Assembly: GCF_018342065.1 (NCBI RefSeq)
Contig: NZ_JAFDOE010000007.1
Coordinates: 162,430 to 226,429 of the forward strand
DNA length: 64,000 nucleotides
From: Citrobacter sp. FP75
GTDB taxonomy: Bacteria > Pseudomonadota > Gammaproteobacteria > Enterobacterales > Enterobacteriaceae
Direction: 5' to 3'
The position numbers and the translations under genes were made by a program. The notes below the pieces were generated by a model that saw nothing but the letters and a program-made list of their open reading frames with translations, did no database searches and was not told where the DNA came from. The first letter of the stretch is position 1. Each line of letters begins with the position of its first letter. Shown here one piece after another: positions 24,936 to 32,540 of this stretch.

Positions 24936-25970
24936 TCAAATAGATTGTTGTTTTTTCCAGAACGTATCTTTCGGTATTGTAAGACGCGTCTTCAGGCTTA
25001 ATGATTTCTTCTCAATGATATTCCAGGAAAATAAAGCCATTCCAATGGTAAAAATTGTCGAAAGCAATAATGCCGTGTAAGGACTTGTTTTAAAAAAGCC
25101 ATAATTACAAATAACCTGAATTACAGGGAAATTATAAAGATATATACCATAAGATAGATCCCCAATTTTTTGTAAGTTAGCAATGCAAGGAAGAGCTAAG
25201 CATATAAAAAGAATGCCAGACACAACCAGTGCAGGTTCAATTAAAAACCGTGCCAACGGAAAAGAAATTAACCAGTGTAGCCCTAATGAGTACAGAAAAG
25301 TAAATGATATTGCTTTTTTCTCATTCTTCAATGAGGCAAACAATACTCCACCATAATAATACAACGCCAGCCCAACGAATTGCATGGCAAGAACTCTTGA
25401 AGGTGTATGGTGTACGTATAAAAAATAATAAACCCAGCCGAAAGCCCCTAAAAAAATGATGAAGAAGGTAGTAAACCCCACCCTTTTGAAGAGGAAGTGA
25501 TAAAATGGCATTGATGAATAAAGAATAATTTCAGACTTAATCGTCCAAAGTGAGCCATCCACTGACCTGAGCGGATTATGAACAAAAACACCGGGTAGTG
25601 AATCTGCTAAAAAATTAAGCGAGATAGTATTGAATAAAATGTAACGCAAGGTGCTTTTGTTACTGAAAAACTCCCCCAAAGAGTAAGATGTAATAATAGC
25701 TCCCATACAAACAGCTGCAAACACAACAAACAGATAGGCAGGAAAAACCCGCAATGCACGTTTGATAAAGAAATTTACACCCGAGTCTCTGTAATAACTT
25801 TTAGTCACAAGATAACCACTTATAACAAAAAAGCACTTTACCAGCGTGTCACCTGTAAGGTAATTAAAAATAAAATTTAACTCCTGAGTATCCGTAATAC
25901 CCGCTGCATGTACCAGTAAGATCCCAAATGCCAAAAGAAGCCTGACTAAATCAAAGTTGTCTTTACTCAT
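24936..25970 (-). CDS. Acyltransferase 3 family membrane protein (OafA-like)
   Basis: 344 residues with about ten hydrophobic helices; start FDLVRLLLAFGILLVHAAG carries the conserved His of acyltransferase 3 proteins, and the motif CFFVISGYLVTKSYY follows. SVDGSLWTIKSEI matches the family core. Such enzymes acetylate O-antigen or other surface sugars; phages often carry them for seroconversion. It sits between the two icd relics and has a lower G+C look than its chromosomal neighbours. The SGNH domain of OafA is absent. The target is unknown. It ends next to a weak hairpin at 24909-24931. Confidence 0.85.
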   Translation of the reverse strand: MSKDNFDLVRLLLAFGILLVHAAGITDTQELNFIFNYLTGDTLVKCFFVISGYLVTKSYYRDSGVNFFIKRALRVFPAYLFVVFAAVCMGAIITSYSLGEFFSNKSTLRYILFNTISLNFLADSLPGVFVHNPLRSVDGSLWTIKSEIILYSSMPFYHFLFKRVGFTTFFIIFLGAFGWVYYFLYVHHTPSRVLAMQFVGLALYYYGGVLFASLKNEKKAISFTFLYSLGLHWLISFPLARFLIEPALVVSGILFICLALPCIANLQKIGDLSYGIYLYNFPVIQVICNYGFFKTSPYTALLLSTIFTIGMALFSWNIIEKKSLSLKTRLTIPKDTFWKKQQSI

Positions 25971-26138
25971 TCGCCACCAAAATAGCTAAAGGGAGGGTTT
26001 ATACCATCAATCAATAGATGATTTTTTTGTAATAAATCCCAAAGACTCAATACAAATGATCAAGATCAACTAACCTAACATCAGATAGAGAGTTAATATT
26101 TAATGAAAGTTAACTAAGGAAAACAGGAGATTATTTCC

Positions 26139-26522
26139 ATGGGAACATATTTAAATGATTTAACGGGAACATATTTAAGTGAAGATGAAAATTATGAGAT
26201 AACTATCACCAGGGAAGATCCAAACCTTGGTTTTTTTGAGGGTTTCCTCATAAACAAAAAATCACCATTAGGGGAATGGAGATATGAATTAAATGATTCA
26301 AATACACGCCATGCCTATTTATCAGGAAAGAAATTAATTGCAGTTGGTATTTTCCCGTGGTACCGGTCAGGCATGTGGGATGAGTCAGTATTTGAATACT
26401 GGAATGGCGCTTATGATGCACCAACAAACAAATTGACTATGGGTATGACTGTCACTTACACATCCATTGAAAGTGGTATTCAAAACACAGTAGAAAGTAA
26501 TATTATTCTCATAAAGAGATAA
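26139..26522 (+). CDS. Hypothetical beta-rich protein
   Basis: 127 residues, no signal peptide. Alternating polar and hydrophobic residues and repeated Trp/Tyr suggest a beta-barrel (LTGTYLSEDENYEITI, FFEGFLINKKSPLGEW, VFEYWNGAYD). The pattern of an early GTY strand and late TVTYTSIES has some resemblance to avidin-like barrels, but this is speculation. AGGAGA stands before the ATG, giving a good ribosome site. A terminator follows. A+T-rich; it belongs to the cargo between the icd relics. Confidence 0.6.
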   Translation: MGTYLNDLTGTYLSEDENYEITITREDPNLGFFEGFLINKKSPLGEWRYELNDSNTRHAYLSGKKLIAVGIFPWYRSGMWDESVFEYWNGAYDAPTNKLTMGMTVTYTSIESGIQNTVESNIILIKR

Positions 26523-26543
26523 GGGGTTTTATAATCTAAAAAC

Positions 26544-26565
26544 AATGCGCCAGAAAAGGCGCATT
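26544..26565 (+). terminator. Terminator of the 26139 gene
   Basis: AATGCGCC-AGAAAA-GGCGCATT, a perfect 8-bp stem 22 bp past the stop; the T tract is weak. Confidence 0.65.
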
Positions 26566-26766
26566 AAACTCCCACTACGAACAAATTTCAATTTGCTCTT
26601 ATTCACAATAAGGACAAACGTAGAACTGTATGCCGTCAATGCACTGCCAATAACCTCAGCATTACTTGTGTTGCTTTCGCTAAGAATTGGATAGTCGTCG
26701 ATGTAAAAACAGGGTGAACACACCTGTTTTTTGGGGAAGAGTTTTGGGAGACAATTTTGCAGGCAC

Positions 26767-26795
26767 AAAAAAACGGGAACCTCTCGGCTCCCGTT
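26767..26795 (-). terminator. icd-type terminator after the icd fragment
   Basis: On the minus strand AACGGGA pairs with TTCCCGTT and is followed by seven T. It lies 23 bp past the icd stop and was probably carried over with the 3' end of icd. Confidence 0.8.
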
Positions 26796-26817
26796 CTCAT
26801 ACAACCCAGAATGTGGA

Positions 26818-26982
26818 TTACATGTTTTCGATGATCGCGTCACCAAACTCTGAACATTTCAGCAGCTTAGCACCATCCATAAGACTTTCAAAGTCATAGG
26901 TTACGGTCTTGGCGTTGATCTCACCGCTCATACCTTTAACAATTAAATCAGCCGCTTCAGTCCAACCCATGTGGCGCAGCAT
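26818..26982 (-). pseudogene. 165-bp icd 3' end (icdC-like prophage attachment scar)
   Basis: A clean reading frame of 54 codons plus [23 protein letters not shown], then [20 protein letters not shown] and FGDAIIENM. This is the C terminus of isocitrate dehydrogenase with no upstream gene. Phage 21 and e14 of E. coli integrate in icd and duplicate a 3' end of this size (165 bp, as I recall), leaving icdC at the far side of the prophage. The fragment is on the minus strand and the integrase is at the right, so the geometry fits e14. Confidence 0.9.
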
Positions 26983-27358
26983 TAGTTAGATCATTCAGCC
27001 GCAACCATCTGATATAAAAGCATAATTTCATCAATTCACATATGTTCTACTGACTATTGGGCGTTCCCTAACCCACTGATTATAAATATATTTTTTTAGG
27101 TTTTGATAACCACTTTTAGCGTTAAAACAACAATCAGAGCTATTCAGAATAGGGATTTTGATCGTGCGCATTATACCCATAATCAATAAGTTACCGCTGA
27201 CTGCAAACCTCAATGATGAAGCTTATACAGTCCTAACGGTCCGCTATGAGCGAACAGCGGAAATTCGCTGTATGATAAAGGCATTACTTAAATCGTGGGG
27301 TGTTAAACAACAGAGAGCAGGTCGCTCCCTGTTGTTTCCGAAACACTCATGTTAAATG
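26983..27358. other. Gene-free stretch next to the icd scar
   Basis: About 375 bp between the icd fragment and the racemase gene. Apart from the hairpin at 27305-27337 I see nothing supported. A reading frame at 27158-27355 has no ribosome site and no recognised similarity. Confidence 0.5.
27305..27337. terminator. Hairpin at the 3' end of the racemase gene
   Basis: AAACAACAGAGAGC (27305-27318) pairs with GCTCCCTGTTGTTT (27324-27337), 13 of 14 positions. It lies 22 bp past the racemase stop. Confidence 0.55.
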
Positions 27359-28048
27359 CTACTGAAGAGCTTTAAACAACGTCTCAATGTGAATATCAAC
27401 CGTATCCAGTGCTTTAACAGGTAACTCTGTACCCACGAACAAAAGGGGAAGTTCTGTGCATCCCAGGATGATGGCCTCAATGCCTTCATCCTGACACATC
27501 CGTTCAATTACAGCGGTAAACTTGTCTCGCGTCTGTGGCTTTATAATGCCTCTTTCGAGTTCATCGTGGATTTTATCTGCGATGTAATCAATCTCATCAC
27601 TATGCGGGATGACTACCTGAATGCCAGCTTCAGTGAAAGGCCGTTTGAAGAAGTCAGCCTCCATTGTAAATCTTGTCCCTACCAGCCCGACTTTCTTCAG
27701 GCCCTGAGTCTGAACTTCTGCACAAGTGGACTCTATAATGCTGACAAGAGGAACCGTGGTACACGACTGGAGTTCATTGAAGACGATATGTGGTGTGTTA
27801 CCGGTCAAGGCGACGACTTCAGCCCCTGCGGCCACCAGATTCCCGACAGCCTTTGCCAGGTACTTCGTCAGAGCTTCATAATCTTCCCTTCCACACATAG
27901 CCAGGACGTCATATACGTTGATACTTTCAATAGTTAGAGGCGGAAAGAATGTATCGCCAATTCTTTTGTTAGCTTCATAAACAAATTTGCGATAGTAGAG
28001 CAATGTCGATTCAGGTCCGGTACCGCCGATTAATCCAAGTTTCTTCAT
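27359..28048 (-). CDS. Aspartate/glutamate racemase family protein
   Basis: 229 residues from the ATG at 28048, chosen because GAGGG precedes it by 5 nt; the longer frame has no such site. Family features: KLGLIGGTGPEST at the start, the first active-site segment ALTGNTPH and the second ILGCTELPLL. The second Cys is present, but the first active-site position, Cys or Thr before NT in characterised members, is Gly here. Activity as a two-base racemase is therefore uncertain. Divergent from a LysR gene that probably controls it. Confidence 0.8.
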   Translation of the reverse strand: MKKLGLIGGTGPESTLLYYRKFVYEANKRIGDTFFPPLTIESINVYDVLAMCGREDYEALTKYLAKAVGNLVAAGAEVVALTGNTPHIVFNELQSCTTVPLVSIIESTCAEVQTQGLKKVGLVGTRFTMEADFFKRPFTEAGIQVVIPHSDEIDYIADKIHDELERGIIKPQTRDKFTAVIERMCQDEGIEAIILGCTELPLLFVGTELPVKALDTVDIHIETLFKALQ

Positions 28049-28220
28049 TTTACCCTCAAAAGCTCCCGTATTAATCAACCGTGACAATCTTGCCAGGAAC
28101 AACAAGTGGTTGAGGCTAACTGGGGCTGGTAGCTATTTAAATGGAGTAAATAAATTAAAAAACATGTAGATTCATTTCAATTGAATAAAATAGAATCTAA
28201 TTTTCAATTATGGTAAATTT

Positions 28221-29090
28221 ATGGATGTAACTGACTTCCGAACCATCATAGCACTGGTAGAAACAGGTACCATTACTGCAGCAGCAAATGTGCTCTGCCG
28301 AGTCCCCTCAGCAATAACCACTCGAGTTCAGAACCTGGAGAGCCAGCTTGGCACCACACTGTTTGTAAAATCTGGTCGTCGGTTTCTTCCAACAAATGAA
28401 GGCCAGATGCTTTATGACAATGCACTGAAGATTATCGAGCTGGTTACTTTAGCAGAACAGCAGATGGTGAAGCCGGTCCCTGGTGGTCGGTTCAGATTGG
28501 GCGCGCTCGACAGTATGGCTGCAACAAGGTTGCCAGAGCCGCTGGCACGCCTCTACCAGCAACATCAATCAGTGTCGGTGGAGCTGGTTACCGGGATAAG
28601 CCGCACATTGCTCGATGCAGTGCTTAGTCACGAACTTGATGCAGCCTTCATTGCTGACGCACCGGCTGATGACAGACTGGAACGCATGGCTGTTTACAAG
28701 GAAGAACTGGTTATTATCGCCGCAGCAAATTTCCCGCCAATACGTTCTGCTGCCGATTTAACTCACACAACGTTGCTGGTATTCAGTGACGGCTGCTCCT
28801 ATCGCGACCGGCTAACAGCCTGGTTCAGAGAGGCAGGGATCAGACCTTACAGGCTGGCAGAAATGTCTTCCTACCATGCCATTCTGGGCGGCGTCAGTGC
28901 AGGAATGGGCGCGGGCGTGATACCAACACCAATCCTCGATACGTTTCCGACACAGGAACTCATCACAATCCATCCCTTTGAAAGTGAAAACAGCCAAATA
29001 ACAACGGAACTGATATGGCGTAAGGGAGGGCTCACGGCTAATACCTGTGCCCTGATTGATATCTTGTCTTCAAACATTGGAATTGCCTGA
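28221..29090 (+). CDS. LysR-family transcriptional regulator
   Basis: 289 residues: N-terminal winged helix (FRTIIALVETGTITAAANVL, then RVQNLESQLGTTLF) and a periplasmic-binding-like effector domain. Divergent from the racemase gene with a 172-bp intergenic region, the usual layout for a LysR regulator and its target. The region 29091-29431 after it holds no supported gene. Confidence 0.9.
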   Translation: MDVTDFRTIIALVETGTITAAANVLCRVPSAITTRVQNLESQLGTTLFVKSGRRFLPTNEGQMLYDNALKIIELVTLAEQQMVKPVPGGRFRLGALDSMAATRLPEPLARLYQQHQSVSVELVTGISRTLLDAVLSHELDAAFIADAPADDRLERMAVYKEELVIIAAANFPPIRSAADLTHTTLLVFSDGCSYRDRLTAWFREAGIRPYRLAEMSSYHAILGGVSAGMGAGVIPTPILDTFPTQELITIHPFESENSQITTELIWRKGGLTANTCALIDILSSNIGIA

Positions 29091-29431
29091 CAACTGCAAC
29101 TAGTTTGGGATTATGACCGCCTGACAGTGTCTGCAATGTTGAAATCCCTACTGAGTGAAATGATACTACTAACTTTTTCCATCCTGCCATACGCTAATGC
29201 CCGGCTTTAATCCGCTCCCCGTTTGTTGAAATAAGCTAAAACTGTCAACATCCGCTTATAGCACAATGCGGACAAGCTGACTGAGCTGAAGGTCCGCTGA
29301 GAGCGAGGAGCGGACATTTAAATGGGGATAAGAAGTAGTTAGTCGTGTCATCAGCAGGTAATATGGTGATACGCTAAAAGTACGCCATCAATTGCTAAAT
29401 CATCGCGTCTAAGAAAGTTTGGGAGAGTTCA

Positions 29432-29974
29432 ATGTCTTCAGTTTTTCAGCATCGATTCATTCTGACTGGTGGCCCTGGGTCAGGCAAAAGCACGATAATT
29501 GATACGATTATAAAACGAGGGTTTTGGTGTTCTAAAGAAGCTGGAAGAGGTGTGATACAAGACCAGGTTAACATCGGCGGTGATGCATTACCGTGGGCTA
29601 ACCAGAGTGCATTTGCAGAACTGATGCTATCCTGGGAAATGCGTTCGTGGCATGAAGCGGAAGGGCAAACACAACCCTGCTTCTTCGACCGTGGTGTTCC
29701 TGATGTTGTGGGTTATTTACGTCTTTCTGAGCTTTCCATACCGAGGCATCTGGAAAACGCCATCGAGAAATTTCGCTATAATCGAATCGTATTTATTGCA
29801 CCACCCTGGCGTGACATATATGTACAGGACACAGAGCGCAAACAATCTTTCGATGTTGCCGTCGCGACATATCACGTAATGGTGAAAACATATCGTATGT
29901 ATGACTATCAATTGATTGAATTACCATGTACTTCAGTAGAGGAACGTGTGGATTTTATCCTTTCCAGTATATAG
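29432..29974 (+). CDS. AAA family ATPase/kinase-like protein
   Basis: 180 residues with a Walker A motif GGPGSGKSTIID at residue 13, and FFDRGVPDVVGYL and APPWRDIYVQDTERKQSF farther on. This is the small P-loop kinase-like family (AAA_28) found in many bacteria with unknown substrate. Convergent with the GrpB-type gene, only 4 bp apart, which suggests a common cassette. Confidence 0.85.
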   Translation: MSSVFQHRFILTGGPGSGKSTIIDTIIKRGFWCSKEAGRGVIQDQVNIGGDALPWANQSAFAELMLSWEMRSWHEAEGQTQPCFFDRGVPDVVGYLRLSELSIPRHLENAIEKFRYNRIVFIAPPWRDIYVQDTERKQSFDVAVATYHVMVKTYRMYDYQLIELPCTSVEERVDFILSSI

Positions 29975-29978
29975 CACA

Positions 29979-30590
29979 TCAAATATAGCCCAAATGTTTA
30001 AAAATCCTCTGATAGATATCGTGTACCACTTTACTTTTATTGTCATGATATTTATGAATATCAAAGCTGCAACCTTTAATTGCCTCAAATTTGGCATCAG
30101 CATATAATTTGCAGTCCTTTTCTGACTGTCTAAGCCAATCTCGGAAAAGCAAATGACGAGCTGTTTCAGGGGTGTCCCGAGTAAAAACATGCAGGTTAAC
30201 TCTAGGATTTTCATAATGAAAAAGACGGTGACCATGGAAGCGAGGTTCACGAACAATTAGTCTATACCCAAGCTTTTCAAGCGCTAACAAATATACTTCT
30301 TCATCCGCAGCATCAGCAACCGTCACGTCAATATCAATAACGGGTTTAGCGGCCAGACTAGGCACTGCCGTAGAATCCACATGATCAATTTTTAGCAAAT
30401 TCGAACCTAATATATACTTAATTTTAGATTCCAGTTCTGAATATATTTCCGGCCATGAGGGATCATAAGCAACGACCGAAATATTCTCAATCGGCGGTAC
30501 ACCATTAACAAAGTAGCTATCCTGAGGATCGATGACATAATGCTCCATCATCTCTTTTTTGCTAACCATAAACTGATACCCATAGATCAT
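29979..30590 (-). CDS. GrpB family (UPF0157) nucleotidyltransferase-like protein
   Basis: 203 residues, with the family motifs VVAYDPSWPEIY, IDHVDSTAVPSLAAKPVIDIDV and FHGHRLFHYENP. The fold is nucleotidyltransferase-like; the substrate is unknown. The first 16 codons may not be translated: an internal Met follows at residues 14-15. Convergent with the AAA ATPase. Lower G+C than the tail genes. Confidence 0.85.
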   Translation of the reverse strand: MIYGYQFMVSKKEMMEHYVIDPQDSYFVNGVPPIENISVVAYDPSWPEIYSELESKIKYILGSNLLKIDHVDSTAVPSLAAKPVIDIDVTVADAADEEVYLLALEKLGYRLIVREPRFHGHRLFHYENPRVNLHVFTRDTPETARHLLFRDWLRQSEKDCKLYADAKFEAIKGCSFDIHKYHDNKSKVVHDIYQRIFKHLGYI

Positions 30591-30879
30591 TCAAATTATG
30601 AACGATAGTGTACAGGAGATGGGGTTGGATGTCTCTCAAGCGACCGCTTTTGGCACGCAGGTGACGCTCAGGGGGGAGTGTTCATCGTACCTAAATTCTG
30701 CTTCTGAATGGGGAAGGACTTTGGGTCAGGGTCAATCAGGTGTGTATACCTAAATAAGTGAATCGATGCCAAAGGTTGACAGCGTGGGATTGGTCGTTTT
30801 TTTACGACAGTGATGTTGCGGGAGAAGCAATAAGATAATATATGCTTTACCACAATTATTTGTTGCGACGAATCAGGTG

Positions 30880-31182
30880 ATGATCGACTTAAGGTATTAT
30901 GTGAATGCTATTAAAAACGGAAAGGAAGTAAATTGCATTCAAGAGAGTTGGGAAAAAGATGACTTGGCAGAAGTTGAGTCTGTCTCTAAGGTATGGCTTC
31001 ATGAGAGTGGTGTGGTAATCGGCTACACTAATGAGCTTGAAGCAATGAAAAGCTCCGCTAATGCTTGTCCTGAATGCTGGATCTGTTGGGAAGTAATCGA
31101 TGCGGCTGGACAGGATATCAGACCAATGAAAAAGCAATTTCATAACGTTTGCCAGGAATCATACTGGTTGAAAATGAATTGA
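30880..31182 (+). CDS. Hypothetical protein with a Cys-rich segment
   Basis: 100 residues from the ATG at 30880 (a GTG one codon earlier is possible). Features: ESWEKDDLAEVESVSKVWLH and a Cys-rich CPECWICWE in the middle, followed by a late CQESYW, which could bind a metal ion. No family recognised. It stands alone between the GrpB gene and the tail end of the prophage. The preceding 280 bp hold no supported gene. Confidence 0.5.
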   Translation: MIDLRYYVNAIKNGKEVNCIQESWEKDDLAEVESVSKVWLHESGVVIGYTNELEAMKSSANACPECWICWEVIDAAGQDIRPMKKQFHNVCQESYWLKMN

Positions 31183-31302
31183 CGCCTTGCATACTGCTTC
31201 ACTTTCCGCGATGACAAAAGTGACTCTTGCGATTTTTGGGATGATACTCTCAACCAAATCGGGCTTTAGATTAAAAAACTGTTTAAAAATAAAAAATTAC
31301 GT

Positions 31303-31362
31303 CTTTTTTATGCCTATCTTTTGCACGTGAAAACTTTGGGGAATTACTGGGATGAAACCCTC
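31303..31362. repeat. Repeat B (pairs with repeat A at 23771)
   Basis: Starts CTTTTTTATGCCTA and ends GGGATGAAACCCTCG; about three quarters identical to repeat A. It is in non-coding DNA near the left end of the phage genes. Confidence 0.5.
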
Positions 31363-31507
31363 GACAGATCACCAGTAAGCTGCGTTCCACTCCTGCATAC
31401 GCCAGGTTGCGGTAATATCTTCTTGAAGAGCCAGCATGGTAGCTGTCAGGAACCTTTTCCCTGTGCAGTAGTCTAAAAATAGAATCCATCTGACTTAAAG
31501 AAACGTT

Positions 31508-31624
31508 ATGATTACCAGCCTTTCATTAGTGTTTGCCGTAATTACCACTCTGTGCATCATGTTGTTCGCTGCGGTAAAAGTAGGGATTGGTTTGTCTAAC
31601 AATCCAGACCGAAATGATAATTGA
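31508..31624 (+). CDS. Small single-span membrane protein
   Basis: 38 residues: a hydrophobic segment (SLSLVFAVITTLCIMLFAAV) followed by a polar tail GIGLSNNPDRNDN. The ribosome site is weak (TTAAAGAAA). Its composition is that of a genuine small membrane protein. No name can be given. Confidence 0.45.
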   Translation: MITSLSLVFAVITTLCIMLFAAVKVGIGLSNNPDRNDN

Positions 31625-31667
31625 CCTCTTCACTGGCGATCACTATACATCGCTTAATAAGACATGC

Positions 31668-31858
31668 TCACATCGCCGTACAGTCATCAAACTCTGCGGT
31701 CCTGGCATCCTTGATGACGTAATTCAGTAAGAGAGGGTTCACCGGATGTTCCCGGATACTGATGTTCGGGTTAAACCGATGATGACACAGCCCGCGATCA
31801 ATACTGACGCCAGCGAGCACGAGAAGGAACAGATAAACCGAACAGTCCAAAAAATATG
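31668..31858. pseudogene. Fused relics of the phage stub and dinI
   Basis: 31668-31722 (minus) repeats the last 17 codons of the 24112 stub (KDARTAEFDDCTAM); 31723-31858 (plus) repeats the middle and C-terminal part of the DinI-like gene (FPDTDVRVKPMMTQPAINTD), with a 2-bp insertion that shifts the frame and an early stop. The intervening 300 bp present in the first copy, including the dinI start, is missing, so the copy arose by duplication and internal deletion. Confidence 0.75.
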
Positions 31859-31992
31859 AGCTAACTGTCACAATTGCACTGCGACAGGACGCCGCGATGA
31901 AGGAATGGCGACGGAAAAAACCGCCGCACTTTCGGAATGTAAGAAATGCAGAGTGAACGTTACGCCTGTTGATACAGAAAAACCCGAATAGC

Positions 31993-32523
31993 CTACGCTC
32001 CCGGACGTACAGGCCAGTTAATATCAGGCGCAACTGACAAATCAAGACGACGTAACGTGGTGCGATATGCGCGTAATGCCGTCAGTTCAGCTTCTTCATC
32101 AGCAGAAATATCACCGTCCTGCTGTGCAGCTTCCAGCCAATTAATACGTGTTGTTGCTTCAGCCATACGTCTGTCACGTTCCGCAGCTGCGATAGACTGG
32201 TAATCCCGAATTTGCTGTAATTTTCCGTCTTTATAAAACCAGTCATCGCCCAAGGTCACACGGAGGTTCTCTTCTGTAGCAGGAACTTCAACCGCACTCA
32301 GATTAACCGGAAAAAACGCATTAACATCTGTCGTAAAGGTTCTCACCCGGCCATCATCGTCATAGCCAATTTTCAGTGTGGTTGATTCGTCAAATAACCC
32401 TCTAATTTCATACCAGTCATTACCTTTTTCATCCTGCAAATACATGACGCTCTGACCGTCTATATTTTTAGGCTTATTGGGATCGTCAGGTATATAAGGG
32501 GTAAATTTACTGAAACTCTGCAT
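31993..32523 (-). CDS. Tail fibre assembly protein (Tfa)
   Basis: 176 residues; the Tfa family (start FSKFTPYIPDDPNKPKNIDG-like, C-terminal helical part RRMAEATTRINWLEAAQ and end PDINWPVRPGA). Tfa proteins chaperone folding of the tail fibre at its tip. Follows the fibre gene by 17 bp as usual in P2-like phages. Last gene of the late operon. Confidence 0.88.
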   Translation of the reverse strand: MQSFSKFTPYIPDDPNKPKNIDGQSVMYLQDEKGNDWYEIRGLFDESTTLKIGYDDDGRVRTFTTDVNAFFPVNLSAVEVPATEENLRVTLGDDWFYKDGKLQQIRDYQSIAAAERDRRMAEATTRINWLEAAQQDGDISADEEAELTALRAYRTTLRRLDLSVAPDINWPVRPGA

Positions 32524-32540
32524 GCTTATTCCTTATGGCC

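Noticed and set aside
26529..26846. 105-codon frame on the minus strand
   Set aside because: It overlaps the end of the icd fragment and two terminators and has no similarity.
27158..27355. 65-codon frame upstream of the racemase
   Set aside because: No ribosome site; the 3' part is a hairpin terminator.
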